Shown piece after piece: positions 21,418 through 28,881 of a DNA stretch of 34,462 nt. The stretch's first letter is position 1, and every line of letters starts with the position of its first letter. Source of the DNA: a virus; the IMG/VR virus record IMGVR_UViG_3300009176_000055, positions 1 to 34,462 of that record. One strand, 5' to 3'. The position numbers and the translations under genes were made by a program. The notes under the pieces were generated by a model, which saw only the letters and a list, made by a program, of their open reading frames with translations, was not told the origin of the DNA and searched no databases.

Positions 21418-22230
21418 ATGCCAACTGTCTCTCTTACAGATCCCTCTCCGCATACTAATGCGGACGCAGGGCTAATTGCCACCAATAACGGGAACCTGAG
21501 AACACTTCTTAACGGAGGACTAGATGGCGCAAACCTTCTAGGAACTCCCGCTCTAGTTTCTGGAGAAGTTCCTGTTTGGAATGGATCTCAATTTGTTAGG
21601 TCTTCTGTTACAAGGGTTGGGGCAACAAGCCTTGGTTCTGGCACTCCAGATGCAACTAAGTTTCTTCGCGGCGATGGATCTTGGCAGGTAGTTAATCCTG
21701 GGCCAACTTTTACTTATGCAACAACACCTCCTGGCTCTCCTACCAATGGAGATATTTGGTATTTCGTGGACTCCACTTCTGCCCCTACATATCAGTGGAC
21801 AATGCGCTACAACTCTTCAGAGGCTACAAATAAATGGGAGTGTGTTGGTGGAAGTCCTGTCCAGTTGACCGTTGCCGCTGATGTAAATACTGCAAGTGCA
21901 ACTTTTGTTGACCTTGCTGGTGGACCTACATTTACCGTACCCAGGGCAGGAGATTGGTCTTGGAGAATTGAACATGAAGCTTGGAATGCAACAGGAAACT
22001 CTGTTGCTGTATCTGCGGCAAAAAACGGAGCAGTTGCTACAGCAGAAGCAGATGCTGTAAAAACGCTTAATACTTCAGCAGGCAACCCAGGAATTACTGG
22101 ACATTGGAGTGGGTCATTTACAGGAATGGCTGCTTCAGATGTTATTAAGCAACAGTATCGAGCGGGTGCTGGTGGTACTCAGCACTTCTTGAATAGGAAG
22201 CTCTTTGTAATTCCTATTAAGGTTGCTTAA
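21418..22230 (+). CDS. Tail fibre-like protein
   Basis: A 270-residue protein. The N-terminal part includes NNGNLRTLLNGGLDGANL and SLGSGTPDATKFLRGDGSWQ, the FLRGDGxW block common in phage fibres. A Gly/Pro-rich segment with PTNGDIWYFVDSTSAP and QWTMRYNSS follows. The C-terminal 130 residues look like a jelly-roll (FTVPRAGDWSWRIEHEAWN). It is probably receptor-binding. Its TAA shares TTAA (22227-22230) with the convergent minus-strand gene. Confidence 0.75.
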   Translation: MPTVSLTDPSPHTNADAGLIATNNGNLRTLLNGGLDGANLLGTPALVSGEVPVWNGSQFVRSSVTRVGATSLGSGTPDATKFLRGDGSWQVVNPGPTFTYATTPPGSPTNGDIWYFVDSTSAPTYQWTMRYNSSEATNKWECVGGSPVQLTVAADVNTASATFVDLAGGPTFTVPRAGDWSWRIEHEAWNATGNSVAVSAAKNGAVATAEADAVKTLNTSAGNPGITGHWSGSFTGMAASDVIKQQYRAGAGGTQHFLNRKLFVIPIKVA

Positions 22231-23276
22231 CCAATTCCATATCCACCGAGAACATGCTTTATGTTGATCTGATTGGAATCCGAAGGATCATTTTTAATCA
22301 TATTAATCAAGTCAGCCTCAGTGGGAGGCGCTGTAGACACTGAAGGGACAGGGGCAACTGGAGGCGCTGACTGACTGTTATCAACCTTTACCCAATAGGT
22401 ATCAGAGAATCCTGCTGCATTCTGTGGCCCCTTAATTGGGGTGTATTGTCCAGGACCTGTCCAGTGAACTCCCCAACCTCCTGAAGTATCAAGTTGGTCT
22501 GGGCTTGACGCAGTTTTAACTTCTCCGTTACCGGCAGGCCTTGCTCCTGGAATTCCCATGTAGTCCTCAACTCCAGTGGTATTAACTTGCTCAGCGTAAT
22601 GTTTTGCCAATGCAGCCTGAGTTGCAGCATCCAAAGCCTGCTGTCTAGCGGTCTCCTGAGAAGTAAGAAGACCAGTATCAATCCCTGCTAGCATATCCCT
22701 CAATCGTGAACCAATACCACCTTCAGCAGAAGCTCTTCCCTGATTCAATAGAGAAAGATTATTTGCGTACTCACCGGAATACAGCAAATTCTGAGCAGAC
22801 ATTGCCTCCTCAAGCTGCTTCTGACGAGCCGCAAATTCCCTCTGAAGCTGAGCATACTCAGACTCGGGATTCTGTCCCGCTGCCGTAAGAGTATTGTCAT
22901 CAAACTTCAGTTCTTTTCCTACAGAAGTCAATCCAGAGGAAATAAGGGCATCCTTTCTTAGCTGCGCGGCATTAGTCGTGGCATTATTGACTGTCTGAGA
23001 AGCCAAAGCTTGGATCTTGCTCAGAATGGGGTCATAGTCAAAGCTAGAGTCGAAATTAGTTTGGGGAACTGAGGCCGCATTTACCTGCTTCTGTTGTAAT
23101 AGAGCAGAAGCCAAATCCTGTCCTCCGAAGGGAGATGAGGTTTCAATCCCAGAAACACCCCTCCTGGGCACGTTGTACGGCTGATAGGCCTTGGGATATG
23201 TGTATGCAGTCCCATAGGTTCTCTTGCTCCCTGATGGAGAAGACTTGGAACTCAGGTAATTAGATAGGTACGCCAC
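22227..23276 (-). CDS. Inverted gene: candidate internal virion/ejection protein
   Basis: A 349-residue protein on the minus strand between plus-strand tail genes. The N-terminus is Ser/Tyr/Pro-rich (SSKSPSGSKRTYGTAYTYPKAYQP). The central part (about 65-215) is a Gln/Ala-rich coiled coil with the virion-type block YSGEYANNLSLLNQGRASAEG. The C-terminal third is Pro/Gly-rich. It resembles the next gene in its low-complexity start and long Ala/Gln helices, so both may be ejected internal proteins. GTG start; TAGAAT lies 8 nt upstream on its strand. Confidence 0.72.
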   Translation of the reverse strand: MAYLSNYLSSKSSPSGSKRTYGTAYTYPKAYQPYNVPRRGVSGIETSSPFGGQDLASALLQQKQVNAASVPQTNFDSSFDYDPILSKIQALASQTVNNATTNAAQLRKDALISSGLTSVGKELKFDDNTLTAAGQNPESEYAQLQREFAARQKQLEEAMSAQNLLYSGEYANNLSLLNQGRASAEGGIGSRLRDMLAGIDTGLLTSQETARQQALDAATQAALAKHYAEQVNTTGVEDYMGIPGARPAGNGEVKTASSPDQLDTSGGWGVHWTGPGQYTPIKGPQNAAGFSDTYWVKVDNSQSAPPVAPVPSVSTAPPTEADLINMIKNDPSDSNQINIKHVLGGYGIG

Positions 23277-23293
23277 CTAGAATTATTCTAGTA
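23277..23293. promoter_or_regulatory. Divergent intergenic palindrome
   Basis: The 17 bp between the minus GTG (23276) and plus ATG (23294) consist almost entirely of CTAGAATTATTCTAG (23277-23291 plus TA), an inverted repeat with 7-nt arms around one T. Each strand carries a TAGAAT hexamer, 8 nt before the minus start and 10 nt before the plus start. It could be a shared divergent promoter or an operator. No Shine-Dalgarno is present. Confidence 0.5.
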
Positions 23294-24673
23294 ATGCCTT
23301 GGGGTGTATATAAGCCAAAGAAGAAGCCATACGTCGTTGGAGGGTTCTCAGTTGTCTCCAAGCCCAAAAAGCCGAAGAAGTATTCGGTTGGGGGCTTTAC
23401 CCAGGTTTCTGGCTCAAAGGGTGTTAGTAAGCCCTCAGGCGGCGTAGGAGCGTCTTCTGTAGTTAATAAACTTCTGGGTAATCAGGCCGGAGCGGTTGCT
23501 CCCGATTCAGGGTTTGACCCATATCCCGCCTATAATGATCCCTTCTCTGGAATGCTCGCAAATCTTGCGAGACAGGAAGTCGCTGCCGAAGGACAGCTTC
23601 GGGGAGATCTAACGGGCCGTGAAGCGGCCATTAAAAAGCTCTACGCAGACCAGGCTCCCCTAGTTGACGCAAATTACAACCAGGCAATCAAGGAGTCTGC
23701 TGCCGTCAATGACGCAGTTGCTAATCAGCTTCACGCTCAAGGAAATACTGCAAATGCAGATCTTCTTTCCCGACTTGCTGGAATTAACGCACCGCAGGGC
23801 GCTACAGATCAGGCTGCTCAGCAGGTAAAGGATTATTACGGAGGCCTGAGTAATGCCAACTACGCAATGGACGCGGGAGACGTGCAGCGTCTTATTGGTG
23901 CTCTATCAGAGGCTCAGAATTACTTGGCTAAACAGCCCGGAGTTATTGCTCAACAGCTTGAAAGTGAATACGCACAGGCAATTGCAGAGCTTAAGTCCAA
24001 CTTTATGAATAGTCAGACTGATCTTCAGGGCCAGCAGGCCTCTGGTCTTAACGATTACAATCTAGCTAAATTTGGCTACGAGCAGGATCAAAAATCAAAG
24101 GCTGCTGACACTAAGGCTTCCATTGCCAAGGATGCTGAAGATCGCTATTGGGATAACTACTGGAAGCAGCGTGATTACCAACAGAAGCGTTATGAGCTTG
24201 CTGTGGCTACCAATAACAAGAAAATGCAGCTTGCAGCGCAGGCAGAGATGAAAAGACTGGATAGAGCTAAGGACATTGACCTTGCGAAGATCAGGTCACA
24301 AACCTCTATTCAGAATAATCAGAACACGGTCAATCAATCCGATATCAACAACCAGAGAACTACTCAGACCTCTGCGGCTAACAATGCTGCAAATAACGCC
24401 GCAAAAGGTAAGAAAGTTGTAACTGGAGCTACGGTAGTTAAGGCTAAGCAGGCATCTCTAAATGCAGTCTTTAACGGAACCTTCGTAAGAGATGGAATTG
24501 TTAACGATGGTAATGTTCAAGCCAAAGTCAATAACCAACTTCGTGCTTACGGCATTGATCCATACTCGACTCAGGGCACAGCAATTAGGAAATGGGTGTT
24601 TTCTCAGCTAAACGGCAAGAAGAATCGACAGGGCCGTGTGTGGAAGTCTGGCAAAGACCGGCTGCCTAAGTAA
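23294..24673 (+). CDS. Candidate internal virion/ejection protein, Ala/Gln-rich
   Basis: A 459-residue protein. Its N-terminus has a tandem repeat, YKPKKKPYVVGGFSVV then SKPKKPKKYSVGGFTQV. Residues about 85-370 are long Ala/Gln/Asn helices (AAIKKLYADQAPLVDANYNQ). An Asn/Ala-rich linker follows, then a small basic C-terminal domain (RKWVFSQLNGKKNRQGR). This composition fits short-tailed phage ejection proteins or a tape-measure-like protein. Given the P22-like adaptor and nozzle, the ejection role is preferred. The assignment is inference. Confidence 0.72.
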   Translation: MPWGVYKPKKKPYVVGGFSVVSKPKKPKKYSVGGFTQVSGSKGVSKPSGGVGASSVVNKLLGNQAGAVAPDSGFDPYPAYNDPFSGMLANLARQEVAAEGQLRGDLTGREAAIKKLYADQAPLVDANYNQAIKESAAVNDAVANQLHAQGNTANADLLSRLAGINAPQGATDQAAQQVKDYYGGLSNANYAMDAGDVQRLIGALSEAQNYLAKQPGVIAQQLESEYAQAIAELKSNFMNSQTDLQGQQASGLNDYNLAKFGYEQDQKSKAADTKASIAKDAEDRYWDNYWKQRDYQQKRYELAVATNNKKMQLAAQAEMKRLDRAKDIDLAKIRSQTSIQNNQNTVNQSDINNQRTTQTSAANNAANNAAKGKKVVTGATVVKAKQASLNAVFNGTFVRDGIVNDGNVQAKVNNQLRAYGIDPYSTQGTAIRKWVFSQLNGKKNRQGRVWKSGKDRLPK

Positions 24674-24674
24674 C

Positions 24675-24680
24675 TAAGAT
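24675..24680 (+). promoter_or_regulatory. -10-like element
   Basis: TAAGAT ends 6 nt before ATG 24687; the gap is ATAGCT. No Shine-Dalgarno. Confidence 0.6.
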
Positions 24681-24686
24681 ATAGCT

Positions 24687-26546
24687 ATGGGACTTGGCCC
24701 CGCTCCTAAAGCAACAAAGAAGAAGTCCAAACACCGAGGCTTTTTCGGATCTATAGGCCATGCTATTGGAGGAACCTCTCGGGGCATCTACCACGGAGTA
24801 ACTGGATTCCCCACCGGGGTCTATATGACCGGCAGGGCCTTGGGCCATGACCTGGCCCATCCAGATATCCATCATCCTCTGAGTTTTGGTAAGAAATCTC
24901 ACTTCGCTCCCATTGTCAAAGGACTAGCTAAAAGCGAGTATGATGCCTATAGACATTTCGGCCGTGGAGGAGATTATTCCACCCCTATTTTCGACGCTCT
25001 AGCGTTTCTCTCAGGGGGTGGAGCAGTCGTAGGTAAGGCAGGGGCTGCATCTAGGGCTTTGAGGGCGGGAGAAGGGCTTACAGGGGCAAATAGAGCTATT
25101 CTGAGGAGCTACCCCCACAGCCGCCAGATCCCTGGACAGCCTTATCGTATCCCTGCTTCCCCTAACCCTCTTATGAGGGGTATTCAGGTAGCTGCTTTGA
25201 AGAACCCCAAAATAGCCGGAAGAGCATTGGAAAGGCGAAATTGGCAGGCTGAAAGATTTCAGCGCCAGCTTACCCAAGGAGAGAAAGAAGTTCCATACAA
25301 GGGCAAGGTGGAATTGCCTCCTGGAGTAAAGGTTGCTGCTCATGAGGCTAAGAATAAGCCAAATAGGAAAAGTCCACTATGGCAGAAGACCCTAGATGCT
25401 CCTATGGACGCACTTAGGCTTGGAATGTGGCTGCGGCCTAGATATTACACACAAAATATTACTCAGACTGGGCAGATGCTTGGGACTAATCCTTTTGCTG
25501 CCTCTAAAGCAGTTGGAAGAATGTCAAAAGTTAGGAAGAGTAATACCGGACTTTATAAAGATCTTCAAAATGTAACTGGAGAGGGACAGGCCCTTGCTTC
25601 TCAAGCTGGTCGCCTTTCTAGGTCTAAGAGAATGGAAAAGGCGGGAAAGTGGGCCAATGCGCCCGAGGCTCATATTAGGGTCATCTCGATTATGAAGGAA
25701 CTGGACAGAGAAGGATTTAAGACTGAGAAACAAATGATGAGAGCAATGAAAGAGCTTAGGAGCGGAAAGCCAAGCTCCAAGGTTCTTAACGCGGCAATTA
25801 GGGCTAATGAAAACGTAGGAGACTTCGGGCGGCTTAGCAAAACAGAGCGCCAGTTTATGAAGGCTCAGATTCCAATCTTCTACCCAATGTTTAAGGCTTT
25901 GACTCGATATGGATATCGCTTCCCGTTTGAGCATTCCATTCAGGCTGCTGCCATTCAAAAGGTGGGGCGAAAGGGCAAAGAAGAACAGAAAAGATTGCTT
26001 GGAGATCTTCCCTTCTGGGCACAATACTTGGTTCCTAAGGGGGCTGGAGATCCCAATGCAAAGAAAGGCCCTAGACAGGCCGTGTTTAATCCTGGGAACA
26101 TTTATAACTTGCAGCCTGGTACTGATATCACTCGTCAGGCAATTGAAGCTCCTACTAGAAAGGGTGGTCCTATTCCTGGTATTAATCTTTTGCAGGAAAT
26201 TGCTCCTGGTATTCAGATTGGTTATGGAGGGATTACGGGTAAAGATATCCAGACTGGATACCCCATTCCTGGACCTACGCACAGAGCAGGGCCTGATGCA
26301 ATTCTGAATTTCATTGCCAGCTTGCCATTGTCTGATCTAATTGCTCTATCAAGGGGAGCGCCGCCTACTCATGTTCGATCTTATTTCCCAGGAAGTTCCT
26401 GGGACCGAATTGTCAGGGAACTTGGGCCTGGACCTTGGGCGGTTCCAAGAGATCTTAATATCAAGGAAACCACAAAGCAGTCTAAAAGAGAAGCAAGAAT
26501 TGGACAAGGACGCAAGAAGAGGAAGCATAAGGCTCCTAATTTCTAG
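24687..26546 (+). CDS. Large candidate internal virion protein
   Basis: A 619-residue protein, very basic at both ends (KATKKKSKHRGFFG and GRKKRKHKAPNF). Residues about 100-125 are Gly/Ala-rich and possibly membrane-active (ALAFLSGGGAVVGKAGAAS). The middle contains LRLGMWLRPRYYTQNITQTGQMLG and MKAQIPIFYPMFKALTRYGYRFP, patterns seen in large phage internal proteins. It is the last gene before the late terminator. A DNA-ejection role, like the largest ejection protein of podoviruses, is likely but not proved. A long antisense frame within it is rejected. Confidence 0.72.
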   Translation: MGLGPAPKATKKKSKHRGFFGSIGHAIGGTSRGIYHGVTGFPTGVYMTGRALGHDLAHPDIHHPLSFGKKSHFAPIVKGLAKSEYDAYRHFGRGGDYSTPIFDALAFLSGGGAVVGKAGAASRALRAGEGLTGANRAILRSYPHSRQIPGQPYRIPASPNPLMRGIQVAALKNPKIAGRALERRNWQAERFQRQLTQGEKEVPYKGKVELPPGVKVAAHEAKNKPNRKSPLWQKTLDAPMDALRLGMWLRPRYYTQNITQTGQMLGTNPFAASKAVGRMSKVRKSNTGLYKDLQNVTGEGQALASQAGRLSRSKRMEKAGKWANAPEAHIRVISIMKELDREGFKTEKQMMRAMKELRSGKPSSKVLNAAIRANENVGDFGRLSKTERQFMKAQIPIFYPMFKALTRYGYRFPFEHSIQAAAIQKVGRKGKEEQKRLLGDLPFWAQYLVPKGAGDPNAKKGPRQAVFNPGNIYNLQPGTDITRQAIEAPTRKGGPIPGINLLQEIAPGIQIGYGGITGKDIQTGYPIPGPTHRAGPDAILNFIASLPLSDLIALSRGAPPTHVRSYFPGSSWDRIVRELGPGPWAVPRDLNIKETTKQSKREARIGQGRKKRKHKAPNF

Positions 26547-26556
26547 TATCATACTG

Positions 26557-26620
26557 AAGAGCCGTTTTTAGACTCGCCGGGCTACGGCCTATAAAAGGGA
26601 GTCGCGGCTCTTTTTATTTT
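26557..26620 (+). terminator. Structured late-operon terminator
   Basis: AAGAGCCG (26557-26564) pairs with CGGCTCTT (26605-26612), followed by the T-rich tail TTTTTATTTT (26611-26620). Inside the loop, GACTC (26571-26575) pairs with GAGTC (26599-26603) and GCCG (26576-26579) with CGGC (26585-26588), giving a three-step stem. It closes the plus-strand virion region. The A-rich mirror image suggests it may also act weakly on the opposite strand. Confidence 0.75.
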
Positions 26621-26692
26621 CTAAAGCCTTCCCGCTGCTCCCGCTTTAGAAGATGCCTGCGAGGAACCACCTCGACTTACATGGCCTCCCAC
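26621..26692 (-). CDS. Possible 23-residue Gly/Ser-rich peptide
   Basis: A minus-strand frame from GTG 26692 encodes a Gly/Ser/Ala-rich peptide (GGHVSRGGSSQASSKAGAA) directly downstream of the holin-like gene. AAGCAAGG abuts the GTG without spacing. Its stop lies next to the terminator tail. The DNA also has inverted repeats (CTAAAGC/GCTTTAG and CGAGG/CCTCG), so the stretch may be only a structured 3' region. Confidence 0.22.
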   Translation of the reverse strand: MGGHVSRGGSSQASSKAGAAGRL

Positions 26693-26699
26693 CCTTGCT

Positions 26700-26939
26700 T
26701 TAGCGCTTAATTGACTCGGGAAGAACACCGACACTCGGAACTGGTGTTACTCCCTTGGTCAGAAGGTCCACTACAGCCTTCACAGCCGCAGACGCCCCTG
26801 CAACCACCGCTGACACCGCTAGAGCTTTCACTCCGTCGAAGTTCGGTGCGGCTCCGATTCCGGAAAGGGTAGCGATAAAGACCGGGACGAATGCGAATAC
26901 AAATACTCTAGCAACTTCCTTAAGAAAGGTTTTATTCAT
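26700..26939 (-). CDS. Holin-like membrane protein
   Basis: A 79-residue protein with a short charged N-terminus (MNKTFLKEVAR), a hydrophobic helix (about 11-30, VFVFAFVPVFIATLSGIGAA), a short polar turn, and a second Ala/Val-rich helix (about 38-60), then KGVTPVPSVG. Size and two-helix topology match small phage holins, and lysozyme-like and amidase genes lie nearby. GGGGGAAGATT upstream acts as Shine-Dalgarno. It overlaps the end of the previous minus gene by 8 nt. Holins form inner-membrane pores that release or activate endolysin. Confidence 0.65.
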   Translation of the reverse strand: MNKTFLKEVARVFVFAFVPVFIATLSGIGAAPNFDGVKALAVSAVVAGASAAVKAVVDLLTKGVTPVPSVGVLPESIKR

Positions 26940-27132
26940 AATCTTCCCCCATTGTATCAGAAAGCTTCCAGTGCTCTTCGATAAGGAATTGGCAAATAGC
27001 TTTCCCTGCCAAATCGTGCAATTCTAGGTCTGCATCAGGGGCTACAAGCATGGTGAATTCAATGGGGTGTTTTTCGGGGCCAGTAAATGTCATGAATGAG
27101 AATTCCCCCTGAAATGTGTAACAATTCAGCAT
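26932..27132 (-). CDS. Unknown acidic small protein before the holin
   Basis: A 66-residue protein starting MLNCYTFQGEFSFMTFTGPE and ending in the acidic EEHWKLSDTMGEDYE. It has two or three predicted strands then a helix (DLAGKAICQFLIEE). GAAAGG abuts the ATG and GATTAT lies 6 nt before it. It overlaps the holin gene, so it may be co-regulated with lysis. No family is recognised. Confidence 0.6.
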   Translation of the reverse strand: MLNCYTFQGEFSFMTFTGPEKHPIEFTMLVAPDADLELHDLAGKAICQFLIEEHWKLSDTMGEDYE

Positions 27133-27137
27133 CCTTT

Positions 27138-27143
27138 CATAAT
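27138..27143 (+). promoter_or_regulatory. -10-like element
   Basis: CATAAT ends 6 nt before GTG 27150 (gap CATATA). It lies in the 17-nt space between divergent genes and supports choosing GTG 27150 over an upstream in-frame ATG. Confidence 0.5.
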
Positions 27144-27149
27144 CATATA

Positions 27150-28016
27150 GTGGCTACGAATAGATCGGGATTAATTCTCTCTTTGGCTAGAAGTCTCGGT
27201 ATTCGAGATCCTCGGGCTGTACTATCAGTAGCCGCTCAAGAAGGACTTGGTGGAGGCATTGGAGATAGAGGCACGTCTTTCGGCCCATTTCAACTTCATG
27301 TAGGAGGGGCATTCCCTGCTGGCATTCAGGGCAATAGACATCAATGGGCATGGAGTCGTCCTGGTCTTCTTTATGCATTAAATCGTATTAAAGCAGTTGC
27401 GGGTAATAGACAGGGCGCTGATGCCATTGCGAATATCGTAAATAGGTTTGAAAGACCTGCTAACGCGCAGGGAGAAATTGCAAAAGCTCTGGCATATTAT
27501 CGTGGCGGGAGTTCCGCAGGGAGCGGTATTGCTACATCTCCTGCTCCCGCCGGTGGGAATGATAACAAAGCGCTTCTGATGGCAATCATTAATAATCAGA
27601 GCCTTATTCCTGCAATTACTCAGATGCAAGCCTCTTCAGGGCCTCAGGAAACTTTCTCACCGCAAGCCGCGCCCCAAATCCAGGGATCTGTCCCTGCTGA
27701 ATTGTTCTATCGGGATCAAGCTCTGAAGTTTGGCAAGCACATCGGGGCGGTAAAGGGTCACTATGACCATGTTCACGTTGCAGAAACCAACCCTCAGGCA
27801 ATGCTCGCCGCAATCGCGTTGGCACATAGACTAGGCCTTCGGGTAGGAGAGAATCCTTATGAGGGAGGGGTTGATCCTGTTCATGTGAAGAATTCATATC
27901 ACTATCGTAGCTTTAAAGAAAAATACCACGGCAAGAGGCTAGGAGAGGCAATTGATGTTTCTGGTTCTCCTAAACTTATGGGACAGTATTACAGACTACT
28001 GGCAGGAGGACGATGA
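27150..28016 (+). CDS. Lysozyme-like / peptidase-like muralytic protein
   Basis: A 288-residue protein from GTG 27150 (MATNRSGLILSLARSLG). An in-frame ATG at 27096 would run through the divergent gene, so it is rejected. Residues about 10-115 look like a soluble-transglycosylase/lysozyme domain with a candidate catalytic Glu in SVAAQEGLGGGIGDRGTSFGPFQLH. After a Pro/Gly linker the C-terminal part has HYDHVHVAET and SYHYRSFKEK...GEAIDVSG, a pattern seen with D-Ala-D-Ala peptidase-like domains in phage tail lysins. It probably cleaves peptidoglycan, as endolysin or a virion lysin. Confidence 0.72.
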   Translation: MATNRSGLILSLARSLGIRDPRAVLSVAAQEGLGGGIGDRGTSFGPFQLHVGGAFPAGIQGNRHQWAWSRPGLLYALNRIKAVAGNRQGADAIANIVNRFERPANAQGEIAKALAYYRGGSSAGSGIATSPAPAGGNDNKALLMAIINNQSLIPAITQMQASSGPQETFSPQAAPQIQGSVPAELFYRDQALKFGKHIGAVKGHYDHVHVAETNPQAMLAAIALAHRLGLRVGENPYEGGVDPVHVKNSYHYRSFKEKYHGKRLGEAIDVSGSPKLMGQYYRLLAGGR

Positions 28017-28552
28017 GAAGAATAGACCGAAATAGCAACAGTGGGACAGCGGCCTCTCGGAGAAGTCATGCCGGGGCTGCTCAAATTCTTAGACCTAAAT
28101 CCCCGACTCCCCATATCTCAGGCAAACACCTTTTAATTCAGTTGGCAGATATTGCCACAGGATTGCCCACAATCATTAATGCAGCCAGACAGGTTCATAG
28201 GGGTGGCGGGGGAAGGGCACAGCTTGCGCTTGCTGCTGGAACTCCGTTTGGAGCTATGGGAGAGCCTAAATTGCCGGGATGGATGATGAAGCCTGTAACC
28301 AGAGACATTGATGCTCTTGGTATGGATAAAGACAGGCTTCTCTTTCATAGAGAAATAGGCGGAGTAACAGCATTCGATAGAGCACATCCTCGCCTTAATC
28401 CTGGATACCCAATTGCCAAAGAACGGAAGTTGCTTGGTTATGGTCCTCCTGGTGGAGATTTTCTAAGTCATCTAGCTAGACTCCAAGACCCAGAAGCAGG
28501 CAGAGCCTTTGTTCAGTGGATGATGCTTCACCATTACAAGAATCCTAATTAG
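28013..28552 (+). CDS. Unknown basic protein, 179 residues
   Basis: ATG 28013 overlaps the previous stop (ATGA), and GGAGGA lies just upstream. The first 40 residues are basic and low-complexity (MRRIDRNSNSGTAASRRSH). A His-rich middle follows, and the C-terminal helix ends in VQWMMLHHYKNPN. It is coupled to the muralytic gene, so a virion or lysis role is likely. The stop shares TTAG (28549-28552) with the convergent gene. Confidence 0.68.
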   Translation: MRRIDRNSNSGTAASRRSHAGAAQILRPKSPTPHISGKHLLIQLADIATGLPTIINAARQVHRGGGGRAQLALAAGTPFGAMGEPKLPGWMMKPVTRDIDALGMDKDRLLFHREIGGVTAFDRAHPRLNPGYPIAKERKLLGYGPPGGDFLSHLARLQDPEAGRAFVQWMMLHHYKNPN

Positions 28553-28875
28553 AAGTTAATTCTAATAATCTGACCTGTAGCAAAGCCGAAGCTTCTGCAT
28601 CCCCATCCAGATGCACATGCAGTTCCCCAACCAGATCCAGACTGCGAGAAGTACAAAGTACAACCGTATCCACCGCAACCTGCCGACTGTCCAGTGTTTC
28701 CTAGGGTTCCAGAAACATTGCAATATAGAGCAGGACTACCATGCGTACAGTAGACATATACAGACGCAGATTGAGCCTTTCCCTTTACATCAGCACCATC
28801 ATGAGGTCCTGCCGAAGCAGAGACAGAAAACGACAGTGCAGCGATAATAGTAAGCAGTAGAATAAGTCTTTTCAT
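28549..28875 (-). CDS. Secreted six-cysteine protein
   Basis: A 108-residue protein. It has a textbook signal peptide, MKRLILLLTIIAALSFSVSASA, with a likely cut after ASA. The mature part is rich in Gly, Ser and Tyr and has six Cys in three pairs of motifs (YCTHG/YCNVS, GCGG/GCTLY, ACASG/GCRSF), suggesting three disulfides. ATG 28875 is chosen because TATAAT lies exactly 6 nt upstream; a GTG 15 nt earlier lies within that element. An exported, disulfide-bonded phage protein may act at the cell surface, for example in exclusion or virulence. Function unknown. Confidence 0.75.
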   Translation of the reverse strand: MKRLILLLTIIAALSFSVSASAGPHDGADVKGKAQSASVYVYCTHGSPALYCNVSGTLGNTGQSAGCGGYGCTLYFSQSGSGWGTACASGWGCRSFGFATGQIIRINF

Positions 28876-28881
28876 AATTTG

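Noticed and set aside
25524-26282. Long antisense open frame (252 codons) on the minus strand
   Set aside because: It lies wholly opposite the 24687-26546 virion gene, whose protein is coherent and basic-ended. The antisense product is low in recognisable structure and has no start context.
26621-26700. Possible tRNA in the structured gap after the late terminator
   Set aside because: There are short inverted repeats but no T-loop GTTCRA, no anticodon arm of the right spacing and no acceptor pairing.
27096-27149. N-terminal extension of the lysozyme-like protein from ATG 27096
   Set aside because: It would overlap the start of the divergent gene at 27132. CATAAT with 6-nt spacing points to GTG 27150.
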